Shown in pieces: positions 6,292 through 15,469 of a stretch of 64,000 bases of DNA. The notes under the pieces are model-generated. The model saw only the letters and a list, made by a program, of their open reading frames with translations. It was not told the DNA's origin and did not search any database. The first letter of the stretch is position 1. Every line of letters begins with the position of its first letter. This stretch comes from Gemmatimonadota bacterium (lineage in GTDB: Bacteria > Gemmatimonadota > Gemmatimonadetes > Gemmatimonadales > Gemmatimonadaceae). The position numbers and the translations under genes are program-made. Location of the stretch: the NCBI GenBank assembly GCA_016871895.1, contig VHBO01000001.1, positions 124,001 through 188,000 on the forward strand, in the 5' to 3' direction.

Positions 6292-8021
6292 CAGCTGGCG
6301 ACCCCGTTGCGTCGCGCCGCGACGAACGCCTGCAGCGCGGGGAGCTCGCGCGCATTGAGCACGTCGGTGGCGGCGAGCCACCCCTTCCGCGCCATCCCGA
6401 CGCCGAGCGTGATGTTCTCGAGCCCATCGACCGAGTGGGCGTCGGGGCCGATGGCGACGAGTGCGCCGTGCGCGCGTGCCGACCGACAGAGGCGCCAGTC
6501 GAGATCAAGGCGGTGCGGGTCGGCGTTGAGCTCGACGGCCACGCCGCGCGCGGCCGCGCGCGCGAACAGGGCGTCCATATCGATCGCGTACGGCTCCCGC
6601 GTGAGGAGGAGACGACCCGTCGGGTGCCCTAGGATCGTGACGTGCGGGTCGTCGAGCGCCTTGCAGACGCGGTCGGTCATCTGCGTGGCGTTCATCCCGA
6701 AGCGGGAATGCACCGAGGCGATCACATAGTCGCACTGGTCGAGCACCGCCTCCGGATAGTCCACTCGCCCGCAGGGGAGGATGTCGGCCTCGATCCCCTT
6801 CAGCACCGTGAAGTCGGCATAGGTCGCGTTGATCGCATCGATCTCATCGTGCTGCCGCGCGAGGGTCTCGACGGTCAGACCGCCCGAGTAGAACGCCGAC
6901 TGCGAATGGTCGGAGATGCCGAGGTAGCGCCAGCCGCGCGCGCGCGCCGCCGAGGCCAGCTCGGCGATCGTTGCTCCGCCGTCGGAGTACTGCGAATGGC
7001 AGTGCAGCGCGCCGCGGAGGTCGGTCTCGGTCACCAGCGCGGGGAGCGAGCCGTCGACGGCCGCTGCGGCCTCGCCGAGCCCCTCGCGCAGTTCCGGCGG
7101 GAGCCAGGGGACGCCGATCGCGGCGTAGAGCTGCGACTCATCGGTCAGCTCGAGCGCGCGGCCGTCGGGGCCGCGGAGATGCGCGGCCTCGAGCGCGAGG
7201 CCGCGATGCGCGGCGCGCGCCTCGAGTTCGGCCAGGTGCGCCTCGCTCCCGGTCGCACGCACCCACGCCACCACGAACGACTCCGGCGGCACGCAGTGCA
7301 GGATGAGCCGCAAGCCGTCATCGAAGCGGATCGAGACGCTACGCGTCCCACCGCCGACGGAGTCCCGGACGCCGGGGACGCGCGTAATCGCGGTCGCGAC
7401 GGATTCCGGCGCCCCGCTGCACGCGGCGACGAGCTCCACCTCGCGCACCGTCTCCGCGTGCCGCCGCACCGCGCCTGCGATCTCCGCGCGCACCACCTGC
7501 GGGAGCCGCCGCACGACACCGACGAGCCGCTCCGCCTCGGCGCGCCCGTGCGGGAGGAGCACCGGCGTCCCACTCTCCTTCAGCCAGGCGATCCCGCGCT
7601 GCACCTGCTCTGCGGTGCGCGCGCCGAAGCGCGGGAGCGCGGCGAGCCGACCGTCACGCGCGGCCTCCTCGAGCGCCTGCAGCGTGTCGATCCCCAGCCC
7701 CTCGTGGATGCGCCGGATGCGCGAGGGCCCGAGCCCCGGCACACGCAGCATCTCGAAGAGCCCCTCCGGCGTCGATTCGCGGAGGCGGTCGAGGAGGGTC
7801 GAGTCCCCCGTCGCGCCGAGATCCTCGAGGACCTCGAGCACCTCGGGGGCGAAGCGGCGCCGGTCACGGGCGAGGAGGTCGGCGAGCGGCCGGGCCTCGT
7901 CCGCGGCGAGGGCGCGCGCGGCGTCGGCGAACGGGGCCGGGACGGCGGGGTCCTCGCCCTGCAGCTCGAGGAGCGCGACGATCTCGTGCAGATGGTGGGC
8001 GGCGGCGCGCGAGTTGATCAC
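6291..8021 (-). CDS. polX: PolX-family protein with PHP domain, polymerase site degenerate
   Basis: 576 residues. Helix-hairpin-helix VPGLGPSRIRRIHEGLGI (about 94-111) is followed by a Pol-beta-like region and a complete PHP domain (about 333-576). PHP metal ligands all appear: HCHSQYSDG (340), SDHSQS (370), GIEAD (410), SVHSR (437), GHPTG (465) and PDAHS (526). The polymerase active site is altered: where family members have GSxRR...GDxD, this has GAVRRHAETVREVEL, and the third Asp (normally VDLR before VPPESF) is replaced in RLILHCVPPESF. Nucleotide transfer is therefore doubtful while PHP nuclease/phosphatase activity looks intact. GTG start with TATATT 7 nt upstream; ATGA overlap with nth. 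Confidence 0.92.
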   Translation of the reverse strand: MINSRAAAHHLHEIVALLELQGEDPAVPAPFADAARALAADEARPLADLLARDRRRFAPEVLEVLEDLGATGDSTLLDRLRESTPEGLFEMLRVPGLGPSRIRRIHEGLGIDTLQALEEAARDGRLAALPRFGARTAEQVQRGIAWLKESGTPVLLPHGRAEAERLVGVVRRLPQVVRAEIAGAVRRHAETVREVELVAACSGAPESVATAITRVPGVRDSVGGGTRSVSIRFDDGLRLILHCVPPESFVVAWVRATGSEAHLAELEARAAHRGLALEAAHLRGPDGRALELTDESQLYAAIGVPWLPPELREGLGEAAAAVDGSLPALVTETDLRGALHCHSQYSDGGATIAELASAARARGWRYLGISDHSQSAFYSGGLTVETLARQHDEIDAINATYADFTVLKGIEADILPCGRVDYPEAVLDQCDYVIASVHSRFGMNATQMTDRVCKALDDPHVTILGHPTGRLLLTREPYAIDMDALFARAAARGVAVELNADPHRLDLDWRLCRSARAHGALVAIGPDAHSVDGLENITLGVGMARKGWLAATDVLNARELPALQAFVAARRNGVAS

Positions 8022-8028
8022 AGCGGGG

Positions 8029-8034
8029 AATATA
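8029..8034 (-). promoter_or_regulatory. -10-like TATATT, leaderless start of polX
   Basis: TATATT lies 7 nt before the GTG start of polX, too close for an untranslated leader with a ribosome-binding site. Confidence 0.5.
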
Positions 8035-8067
8035 CCGGCGCTGCTCCAGCCGCTGGAGCAGCCGCGT

Positions 8068-8961
8068 TCACCCCGGGACGAGCGCCTCCGTCGCGTCGAG
8101 GAACGCCGAGACCGCCGCCTGCAACGCCACCGGCTGTTCCACGTACGGGACGTGCCCGCAGTCGTCGAGCCAGCAGTGCTCCGCGCCGAGCGCGTCGGCG
8201 ATCGCCGCGGCCGATTCGAGCGCGATCGGGTCCTGCCGCCCGTGCACCACGAGCGCCGGGACGCGTAGCGTCCGGAGCGCCGGCAACAGGTCGAAGTCGC
8301 CGAGGGACTCCCATGTGGATTGCTGGACGCGGCCGGTCACCCGGAAGGGCGTGAGGTCGCGCGCGCGGGCGGGATCGGCGAAGTAGCCGGCGACGCTGAG
8401 CTCGAAGGTCCGCTGACGGTAGGCCGCCGGATCGTGGTCCCGCAGTCCACTCGCCTCGAGCTTCGCGCGGAGCGCCTGCACCTCGGGGCCCGCCTGCCGT
8501 CGGGCGAACTCCGCCTCGAACCGCGTGCGGAAGGCGCGCGAGGCGGGCGCGGGGTCGAGCAGGACGAGCCGTGCGGGCATCGGCTCCGTACGCCCCGCCG
8601 CGGCCTCCACTGTGTAGAGGAGCGCGAGGAGCGCCCCCCACGAGTAGCCCACGAGCGTCAGCGGGCCGGGCGCGCACTCGGCGACCACCGCGCGCAGGTC
8701 GTCGACGTGGGTCTGCCAGGTGATCGGCGTCCGGTCGTCCGTCTTGGACCGACCGCCGCCGCGCTGATCGTAGAGGAGGCAGTCACGCGTCTCCGCGAGG
8801 AAGAGCAGCTGTGGGAGCAGGTACTCGTGATGCGCGCCCGGCCCTCCGTGCAGCACCACCATCGCGCTTTGTGGCGTGGCGGGGGCATAGCGGCACCAGG
8901 AGAGCGGAGTCGGGGTCGTCGTCGTGACGCCCTCGCGGGTCGGCGGCGGGATGGGAGGCAT
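8068..8961 (-). CDS. Alpha/beta hydrolase, proline-iminopeptidase-like
   Basis: 297 residues from MPPIPPPTRE; the ORF track begins 219 codons too early inside the HDAC gene. Seen: oxyanion motif HGGPGAHHEY (about 38), YDQRGGGRSK, nucleophile elbow GYSWGALL (about 105), acid in VHGRQDPI and base in CGHVPYVEQP. The HGGPG plus DQRGxG combination is that of the S33 proline iminopeptidase/epoxide-hydrolase-like clan. No signal peptide is present. The stop of the HDAC gene lies just 2 nt before this start, so they are co-transcribed. The exact substrate cannot be read from sequence. Confidence 0.9.
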   Translation of the reverse strand: MPPIPPPTREGVTTTTPTPLSWCRYAPATPQSAMVVLHGGPGAHHEYLLPQLLFLAETRDCLLYDQRGGGRSKTDDRTPITWQTHVDDLRAVVAECAPGPLTLVGYSWGALLALLYTVEAAAGRTEPMPARLVLLDPAPASRAFRTRFEAEFARRQAGPEVQALRAKLEASGLRDHDPAAYRQRTFELSVAGYFADPARARDLTPFRVTGRVQQSTWESLGDFDLLPALRTLRVPALVVHGRQDPIALESAAAIADALGAEHCWLDDCGHVPYVEQPVALQAAVSAFLDATEALVPG

Positions 8962-8963
8962 CG

Positions 8964-9866
8964 TTAGGTGAAGTCGCGCGCGAGTCGCGCGGTGTTCAGG
9001 TGGACTTGCACGGTGTCGCGGATGTCGCGGCCGTAGCCGCCGGCGATCGCGATGGTGACGGGGACGCCGACGGCGCGCGCGGCCTCGAGGACCATCGCGT
9101 CGCGCCGGAGCAACCCGTCGAAGGTGAGGCGGAGTCGGCCGAGCGAATCCCCCTCGTGTGGGTCGGCGCCGGCGAGGTAGAACACGAGGTCGGGGCGGGC
9201 GTCGGCGAGTACACGCGGCAGCGCCTCGGCGAGTCGCTCGAGGTAGACGGCATCGCCGGTGCCGTCCTCGAGCTCGATGTCCAGTGAGCCGGGCACCTTG
9301 CGGAAGGGATAATTCCGACCGCCGTGCATCGAGAAGGTGTAGGTGTCTGGATCGTCGGCGCAGAGGGCGTGCGTTCCATTCCCCTGATGGACGTCGAGGT
9401 CGATGACGGCGACCCGCCCGATGCGCCCCTCTGCACGGAGCGCGCGGAGCGCGATGACGACGTCGTTCAGGACGCAGAATCCCTCGCCGTGGGTCGCGAA
9501 GGCGTGGTGCGTGCCGCCAGCGAGGTTCATCGCGATGCCGTGATCGAGCGCGTGCCGTGCGGCCTCGAGGGTGCCCGCGCTCGCGCGGAGCGAGCGCTCG
9601 ACGAGCCCCGGGCTCCACGGGAACCCGAGCGTGCGCTGCTCGGCGGCGGGCATCGTCCCGGCGAGGAGCCGTTCCAGATAGGCCGGCTCGTGGGTCCGCG
9701 TGGCGTCGGGGAGGTCGAGGCGCGTGGGGTCGTGGAGTGTGGCGGGGGACGCGACCCCCGCCCCGAGCACCGCCTCGCGCAGGAGGGCGTACTTCGCGAT
9801 GGGGAATCGATGCCCCTCGGGCAGCGGGATCACATAGTGCGCGCTCGACCAGACGTGCAGGGGCAT
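8964..9866 (-). CDS. Histone-deacetylase-family amidohydrolase
   Basis: 300 residues of one HDAC/AcuC/acetylpolyamine-deacetylase domain. Catalytic features are seen: GGTHHAF with the His-His dyad, GFCVLND, Zn site VIDLDVHQGNGT (Asp and His ligands) and third ligand in AGADPHEGDSL. Bacterial homologues remove acetyl groups from polyamines, acetoin-related proteins or small amines; which applies here is unknown. Cytosolic. Sits between an M42 peptidase (16 nt upstream) and an alpha/beta hydrolase (2 nt downstream) in a tight leftward run of hydrolases. Confidence 0.93.
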   Translation of the reverse strand: MPLHVWSSAHYVIPLPEGHRFPIAKYALLREAVLGAGVASPATLHDPTRLDLPDATRTHEPAYLERLLAGTMPAAEQRTLGFPWSPGLVERSLRASAGTLEAARHALDHGIAMNLAGGTHHAFATHGEGFCVLNDVVIALRALRAEGRIGRVAVIDLDVHQGNGTHALCADDPDTYTFSMHGGRNYPFRKVPGSLDIELEDGTGDAVYLERLAEALPRVLADARPDLVFYLAGADPHEGDSLGRLRLTFDGLLRRDAMVLEAARAVGVPVTIAIAGGYGRDIRDTVQVHLNTARLARDFT

Positions 9867-9882
9867 CGCGTGGGGTGCGGGG

Positions 9883-10953
9883 TCAGCGCGCGGTGAAGTC
9901 TGTCCCAGCCGCCACGGCGCGGCAGGCCCCGGCGATCAGCGTCGCCGCGTGGTCGAGGTCGACGAGGCTCACCATCTCGTTCGGCGAGTGCATGTAGCGG
10001 TTCGGCACGGAGACGAGCGCCGTCGCCACACCGTGTCGTGCGAGGTGGATCGCGTCCGCGTCGGTGCTCGTGGCGCGTCCCTGCCCGTGGAGCGTGAACG
10101 GCACGCGGAGCGACTCCGCGGTGTCACGCAGGATCCGGAACGCCACCGGTGAGATCACCGAGCCACGCGTGAGCACCGGGCCGCTCCCGAGCGGGGAGTG
10201 GCCGAGTTCCTTCTTCTCGACGCCGGGGTGGTCGGTCGCGAAGGTGACATCGACGACGATCGCCATCGCCGGGTTCACGCGCTCCCCTGCGACGCGCGCG
10301 CCGCCCCCCATATACGCGATCTCCTCCTGCGTCGTGGCCACGGCGACCACGCGGGCCTCACCGGGGTCCGCCGCGTACCGCCGCAGCGCCTCGAGTACCA
10401 CGAAAGCGCCGATGCGGTCGTCGATCGACCGCGAGACGATGCGGTCATTGGGGAAGTCCACCGTGCGCTGGTCGATCACGCCGGCGTCGCCGATCGCCAG
10501 TCGTGCCTCCGCCTCCGCGCGCGTCGACGCCCCGATGTCGACCCAGAGGTCGGTCATCTTCGATGCCTTCTCGCGGTCGTCGGGCTTCATCAGGTGGATC
10601 GGCTTCTTGCCCACGGCGCCGATGACCTCACCCCCGCGCCCGAGGAAGCGGATGCGCTGCGCCACGAGGACCTGCGGGTCCCAGCCGCCGATCGGGCCGA
10701 TGTGCACGTAGCCCTCGTCATCGATGTACGTGACGATGACGCCGATCTCATCGATGTGGCCCGCGAGCATGATCGTCGGCGCGCCGCCGGGATTCACGAC
10801 GGCCATCGAGTTGCCGTGCACGTCCGCGGTGACCTCGGTGGCGAAGGTCGCCGCCTCGTCGCGCCAGACCTTGGCGGCGGCGGCTTCATAGCCCGACGGT
10901 CCGGGGGTGTCGAGGAGGCGCTTGAGGAAGGCGACGGCGGAGGGGGTGAGCAT
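9883..10953 (-). CDS. M42-family aminopeptidase (glutamyl aminopeptidase/endoglucanase-like)
   Basis: 356 residues from MLTPSAVAFL; the 411-residue track version is an upstream overextension. Dinuclear metal ligands appear in AGHIDEIG, SIDDRIGAF, TTQEEIAYMG, VVDVT and NRYMHSPNEMV, in the order expected for tetrahedral M42 (TET) aminopeptidases. Role: trims short peptides released by proteases in the cytosol. It starts 8 nt after the BtuF-like gene's stop and belongs to the same leftward transcription unit. Confidence 0.95.
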   Translation of the reverse strand: MLTPSAVAFLKRLLDTPGPSGYEAAAAKVWRDEAATFATEVTADVHGNSMAVVNPGGAPTIMLAGHIDEIGVIVTYIDDEGYVHIGPIGGWDPQVLVAQRIRFLGRGGEVIGAVGKKPIHLMKPDDREKASKMTDLWVDIGASTRAEAEARLAIGDAGVIDQRTVDFPNDRIVSRSIDDRIGAFVVLEALRRYAADPGEARVVAVATTQEEIAYMGGGARVAGERVNPAMAIVVDVTFATDHPGVEKKELGHSPLGSGPVLTRGSVISPVAFRILRDTAESLRVPFTLHGQGRATSTDADAIHLARHGVATALVSVPNRYMHSPNEMVSLVDLDHAATLIAGACRAVAAGTDFTAR

Positions 10954-10961
10954 CGGTCGGG

Positions 10962-11864
10962 TCAGGAAAGGAGGACGAGATGGTCGGTCGGGGGCGACGG
11001 GAGGAGCGTCGGGGCCACCGCGTGCGCGATGGCCTCGAGCCCGTCGATCAGGCGTGGGCCGGGGCGGCTGAGCAGGGCATTGGCATCGAGCGCGGCCCAC
11101 CGACGGTCGCGCGCCCACGCCCAGTCGGGGTGCGCGCGGAGCCGCTGCGCCTCTGCCACCGCCCGTGGCAGGTCATACCCGCACGGCGCGATGAGGATCA
11201 GCTCGGGGTTGGCCTGCTGGATCGTATCGAGGGTCACGGGCACGGAGTGGGCACCGGGCGTGGCGAGCACGTCGATCCCGCCGGCACGGCGCACCAGCTC
11301 CGGCGTCCAGTGGCCGGCGGCATAGAGGGGATCGCCCCACTCGATGGCGGCGACGCGCGGTCGCGGCGCGCGCGCGGCTTTGAGCGTCTCGTGGACCCGA
11401 TGCATCCGGGCCACCGCGGTCTCCCGCCAGCGGGCGGCCGCCTCGGGCCGGCCGAGCGCGTCTCCCACGCGCGCGAGGTCTGAGAGCACGCCATCGAGCG
11501 TGGTGGCATTCAGGGTCACGAGGCGAGGGATCGGGTCGCACCCCGCCGCGACGTGCCGTACATCCTCCTCCGAGACGGCACAGACATCGCACAGCGCCTG
11601 TGTGAGGATCACGTCGGGCCGCGCCGTGCGTAGCGCGGCCGCGTCGAGCGTGAAGAGCGGCATCCCCGCCGCGGCCACGCGGCGGACCTGGGCGTCCACT
11701 GTCGCCGCGTCGGCCGTCATGTCGATCGCCGTTCCCGTCATCCGTGGACACGAGCGCGCCGCGGCGGGGTGGTCGCACTCGTGCGTGACGCCGACCAGCG
11801 AGGCCAGTGCGCCGAGCACGTCGACCATCTCCGTGGCGGCGGGGAGGAGCGAGACGACGCGCAC
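10962..11864 (-). CDS. BtuF-like cobalamin/metal-chelate binding protein without signal peptide
   Basis: 300 residues with the fold of class III periplasmic binding proteins: MRVVSLLPAATEMVDVLG at the N-terminus, RPDVILTQALCDVC in the middle, and PELILIAPCGYDL in the C-terminal lobe. These motifs are those of cobalamin-binding proteins (COG0614). Unlike BtuF it begins directly with strand 1, with no signal peptide or lipobox, so it should be cytoplasmic; no ABC permease is adjacent. It might traffic cobalamin within the cell. Start is GTG at 11864. Flanked by an amidohydrolase and M42 peptidase within 9 nt on each side. Confidence 0.85.
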   Translation of the reverse strand: MRVVSLLPAATEMVDVLGALASLVGVTHECDHPAAARSCPRMTGTAIDMTADAATVDAQVRRVAAAGMPLFTLDAAALRTARPDVILTQALCDVCAVSEEDVRHVAAGCDPIPRLVTLNATTLDGVLSDLARVGDALGRPEAAARWRETAVARMHRVHETLKAARAPRPRVAAIEWGDPLYAAGHWTPELVRRAGGIDVLATPGAHSVPVTLDTIQQANPELILIAPCGYDLPRAVAEAQRLRAHPDWAWARDRRWAALDANALLSRPGPRLIDGLEAIAHAVAPTLLPSPPTDHLVLLS

Positions 11865-11872
11865 GGGGACGC

Positions 11873-13582
11873 TCAGCGCCGCTCGTACACCCGGGTGCCA
11901 CCCACCCAGGTCGAGAGGACCTGCGTCCGCGGCAGGAGCGCGTCGGGGACGCGCAGGATGTCCTGGTCGAGGATCACGAAGTCGGCGCGCTTCCCGACGG
12001 TGAGGGACCCGAGCTCCTGCTCCTGGAACGCCGCGAACGCGGGCCAGAGGGTCATCGATTTCAGCGCTTCGTCGCGCGTCATCCGCTGTTCCGGATACCA
12101 GCCGCCGGCGGGCCAGCCGCGCGCATCCTGTCGTGAGACGCTCGCCTTGAAGGAGATCAGCGGATTCACGTACTCGACCGGGAAGTCGGAGCCGTTCGGG
12201 ATGATGCTTCCCGCGTCGAGAAGCGATCGCCAGGCATACGCGCCGCGCAGGCGCGTGTCGCCGAGCCGCGTCCCCGCCCAGTACATATCGCTCGTCTGGT
12301 GCGACGCCTGCATACTCGGGATCACCCCGAGCGCCGTGAAGCGCGGGAGGTCATCGCTGTGGAGGATCTGCGCGTGCTCAACACGGAAGCGGTGATCCGC
12401 CGTCGGTCGCGCCGCGAGCGCCGCCGCATACGCGTCGAGCACGAGCCGGTTCCCGCGGTCGCCGATGGCGTGGGTGTTCACCTGGAAGCCAGCGCGCAGC
12501 GCGCGGTCCGCGACCTCACGGATGTGCGCCGGCGCCGAGACGAGGAGGCCGCTCGTGGCGGCATCGTCTGCGTACGGCTCCAGCAGTGCCGCCCCGCGTG
12601 ACCCGAGCGCGCCGTCCTGATAGAGCTTGAGTGACCGCACCCAGAGTGTGCCGTCGTACAGCCCGCTCTGCGGGCCGCGGCGGAACCAGGTCTCGAGCGT
12701 CGGGGCGTGGTCCGAGATCATCGCGTAGAGCCGGATGCGGAGCGCGCCCTCGCGGCCGAGCTCCTCATACAACTCGAGGGTCTGCGCGCTGGCGCCCGCG
12801 TCGTGGATTCCCGTGAGCCCCCACCGGTGCATCTCGGCGATCGCCGCCCGGATCGCCTCCTTCGACTGCGCGCGCGTGATCGCGGGGATCCCCTGCTCGA
12901 CGAGCCGCTGCGCGTTGTCGACGAAGACGCCGCCCGGGTTCCGCTGCGCATCGCGCACGATCTGGCCTCCGTCGGGGTCCGTCGAAGCGGCCGTCACGCC
13001 GGCGAGGCGCATCGCCATCGCGTTCGCGAGCCCCGCGTGCCCGTCCACCCGCTCGAGCCAGACGGGGTGGTCCGGCACCGCGCGCGAGAGCGCCTCGTGC
13101 GAGGGCCAGCGCGTATCGCCCCAGTCGTTCTGGTCCCACCCACGCCCGAGGATCCACTCCCCCTTCGGTGTGGTGCGCGCCCGCGCCACGACTCGCGCGA
13201 TGACCTCGTCGTACGACGTGGTGCCGACGAGGTTGACGTTCCGCAGCGCGAGCCCGAGGCCGAGGACGTGCCCGTGCGCATCGGTCATCCCCGGGATCAC
13301 GGTGCGGCCGCCGGCGTCGATCACCTGCGTCGATGGCCCCGTGAGCGCCTTCGCCCCGAGCGCCGACCCGACGAAGCGCACGCGTCCGTTCGAGACCGCG
13401 AGCGCCTCCGCGACCGGGACGGCGCCGTCCACCGTGTAGATGCGGGCATTCGTGACGACGAGCTCTGCCGCCGGTGTCTGCGCGTCGAGCGGGAGGCCGC
13501 CGACGGTGAGTGCGGCGGCGAGGGTGAGCGCGGTGCGGCGAGACGAGCGGAACACAACACGGTGAGTCGGGAGCGGCAGCAT
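11873..13582 (-). CDS. Exported amidohydrolase, YtcJ/AepA-like
   Basis: 569 residues. The N-terminus SSRRTALTLAAALTVGG resembles a Tat or Sec signal peptide ending near LDAQ. Then comes the amidohydrolase-3 fold: ARIYTVDG, metal ligands in GMTDAHGHVLGLG, a Lys/His region in LKLYQDGALGSRGA, NTHAIGDRGNRL, EHAQILHSDDL, and GSDFPVEYVNPL near the C-terminus. Such enzymes hydrolyse C-N bonds of amides or ureides; the substrate is unknown. It is the central member of a leftward exported-hydrolase cluster, 27 nt after the M61 peptidase. Confidence 0.92.
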   Translation of the reverse strand: MLPLPTHRVVFRSSRRTALTLAAALTVGGLPLDAQTPAAELVVTNARIYTVDGAVPVAEALAVSNGRVRFVGSALGAKALTGPSTQVIDAGGRTVIPGMTDAHGHVLGLGLALRNVNLVGTTSYDEVIARVVARARTTPKGEWILGRGWDQNDWGDTRWPSHEALSRAVPDHPVWLERVDGHAGLANAMAMRLAGVTAASTDPDGGQIVRDAQRNPGGVFVDNAQRLVEQGIPAITRAQSKEAIRAAIAEMHRWGLTGIHDAGASAQTLELYEELGREGALRIRLYAMISDHAPTLETWFRRGPQSGLYDGTLWVRSLKLYQDGALGSRGAALLEPYADDAATSGLLVSAPAHIREVADRALRAGFQVNTHAIGDRGNRLVLDAYAAALAARPTADHRFRVEHAQILHSDDLPRFTALGVIPSMQASHQTSDMYWAGTRLGDTRLRGAYAWRSLLDAGSIIPNGSDFPVEYVNPLISFKASVSRQDARGWPAGGWYPEQRMTRDEALKSMTLWPAFAAFQEQELGSLTVGKRADFVILDQDILRVPDALLPRTQVLSTWVGGTRVYERR

Positions 13583-13609
13583 CGATGGGGTCCTGTGGTG
13601 AGCGAGCGG

Positions 13610-15466
13610 TCAGCGAGCCTTGGCGTCGAGCCAGCTCGCACGGAAGGCGAGCTGCGCCGCGCTCGGCGTGCGCCCGGCGTCCTCGTAGGCGACGACTTCG
13701 ACGGCGGGGTGCGCGACCAGAGTGACCGGCGCACGACGTTCGCCGGCACGGCCGACCCAGGTGACGGTGACGCGGTCCCCCGGCGCGCGTGCAGCGAGCG
13801 CGGTGGTGACGTCGGCGGCGGTCGCGATGGCCTGCTCGCCGATGCGGAGGATCCGGTCCCCGGTAGCGATGCCCGCGTCGTAGAGCGGCGTCCCGATGAG
13901 CGCGGCGCCCACGGTCACGCCCCCGGTCTCGGCGGCGGTGAGCCGCCCCTCACCCATCCAGGCGCGTCCGGCGAACGCCGGCCGCACGAGGAATCCCGCC
14001 CGGTCGAGCAACGCAGGGTAGTCGGGGAGGGCTCCACCGAGGACATACTGCTCGACGAAGCCGCGCGCCGCGCTCGAGTCCATCGTGACCGTCGCGAGCG
14101 CGGACTCGAAGTCGGCGAGGGTGTACGGCCGCGCCGGGGCGAGGTCCGGCGTCTGGCCTTCGCCGTGCCGCGCCCAGAAGATCCGCATCAGGTCGTCGAG
14201 CGTCCGGGGCGACGGACGCCCGCGAAGCGTGAGGTCGAGCGCGAGGCCGAGCGCCTCTCCGTACGTGTAGTACGAGAGGAAGGTGTTCGCGCGGTTGTTC
14301 GGGTCGATCGCCGCTGCCGCATCGACGAACGGTGCCTCCTGGCTCATCGCCATCGCCCCGCCGAAGCGTCGGGCGGGCGTGGTCGTCAACGCGTTCACCG
14401 CGCCCGTGAGCCGGCGGGCGTACTCCCGCGGCGTGACGATTCCTGCGCGCGCGAGCACCAGCGTGCCGTAATAGTTCGTGAACCCCTCGGCGAGCCAGAG
14501 CTCCCCGCTCATATTCGCCTCGGTGAAATCGAACAGCTCGAGCGACCGGGGGCGCAACCGCTCGACGTTCCACGCGTGGAAGAACTCGTGCGAGAGCGTC
14601 CCGAGGAGCCCGAGCTGGGCCTGCGCGAGCGAGGCCGACGCCGTGAGCGACGTCGAGTTGCGATGCTCCATCCCGTCGCCGGCGCAGGTCGTCCGATAGC
14701 AGGCGATGAAGGTGTAGGTGCCGAAGTCGAAGCGGGGGAGTCCGCCAAAGACCGCTCCGGCCTCGGTCACCACGCGTTGCGCGAGCGCGGTGTACGCGGT
14801 CACCTGCTCCGCGGTCCCCTCGTGGTTCACCGCGAGCCGAATCGTCTGCGTGCGGCCCCCGCTCGCCACGGTCCAGGTGCGGACATCGAGTCGCCCGAGA
14901 TGCGTGGGGGAATCCATGAAGTACGCGAGGTTCGGGGCGCGGAACGTCTCGGGGTCCGCCGTCGGCTCGAGCTGCGTGGCGATCGACCAGGTCGGGTCGG
15001 GGCGCCGGAACGTCACCTCCACCGGGCGCGTCACGAGCGCTGGGGCCCACGCGAAGGTCGCGGGGATGTTCAGGTGCGCCCGCGTCTCATCGATCCCGGC
15101 ATACGTGCCGTCCGCCCGGTCGGCGAAGAGCGTGTAGGAGACGGTCACGGCGCCGCGATGCCCGGTGATGCTCCACTCGTGCGGGGAGCGCCGCGAGACG
15201 GCGAGCGGTGTCCCCTCGGGGGTCGTGGCGCGGACGGCGTAGACGTTCTTCGCGAACTCGTGCAGCGCGTAGCGTCCCGGCGAGCTTCGGGCCATCCGCA
15301 CGACGAACGGACCGGGCGCGACCTCGGCGAACCGCACCGTGACCTCGGCCTCGCGGTGGACGAGGTCGGGGAACCGGATCTCGTAGCGCACGGGCGTCGT
15401 CCCGTGCGCGAGCGCCGGGCCGGACGGAACGCCGATCAGGGCGAGCGCGAGCAGGAGATGACGCAT
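13610..15466 (-). CDS. Exported M61-family (glycyl) aminopeptidase with PDZ domain
   Basis: 618 residues. Signal peptide MRHLLLALALIGVPSGPALA, then the M61 N-terminal beta domain, a zinc site in LSHEFFHAWNVERLRP (HExxH) with the third ligand in LAEGFTNYYG, and a C-terminal PDZ domain (about 505-600) containing GAALIGTPLYDAGIATGDRIL. Family role: periplasmic metallo-aminopeptidase with preference for N-terminal Gly/Ala. Starts 3 nt after the small 163-residue gene and is followed closely by the amidohydrolase. Confidence 0.94.
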   Translation of the reverse strand: MRHLLLALALIGVPSGPALAHGTTPVRYEIRFPDLVHREAEVTVRFAEVAPGPFVVRMARSSPGRYALHEFAKNVYAVRATTPEGTPLAVSRRSPHEWSITGHRGAVTVSYTLFADRADGTYAGIDETRAHLNIPATFAWAPALVTRPVEVTFRRPDPTWSIATQLEPTADPETFRAPNLAYFMDSPTHLGRLDVRTWTVASGGRTQTIRLAVNHEGTAEQVTAYTALAQRVVTEAGAVFGGLPRFDFGTYTFIACYRTTCAGDGMEHRNSTSLTASASLAQAQLGLLGTLSHEFFHAWNVERLRPRSLELFDFTEANMSGELWLAEGFTNYYGTLVLARAGIVTPREYARRLTGAVNALTTTPARRFGGAMAMSQEAPFVDAAAAIDPNNRANTFLSYYTYGEALGLALDLTLRGRPSPRTLDDLMRIFWARHGEGQTPDLAPARPYTLADFESALATVTMDSSAARGFVEQYVLGGALPDYPALLDRAGFLVRPAFAGRAWMGEGRLTAAETGGVTVGAALIGTPLYDAGIATGDRILRIGEQAIATAADVTTALAARAPGDRVTVTWVGRAGERRAPVTLVAHPAVEVVAYEDAGRTPSAAQLAFRASWLDAKAR

Positions 15467-15469
15467 CGG

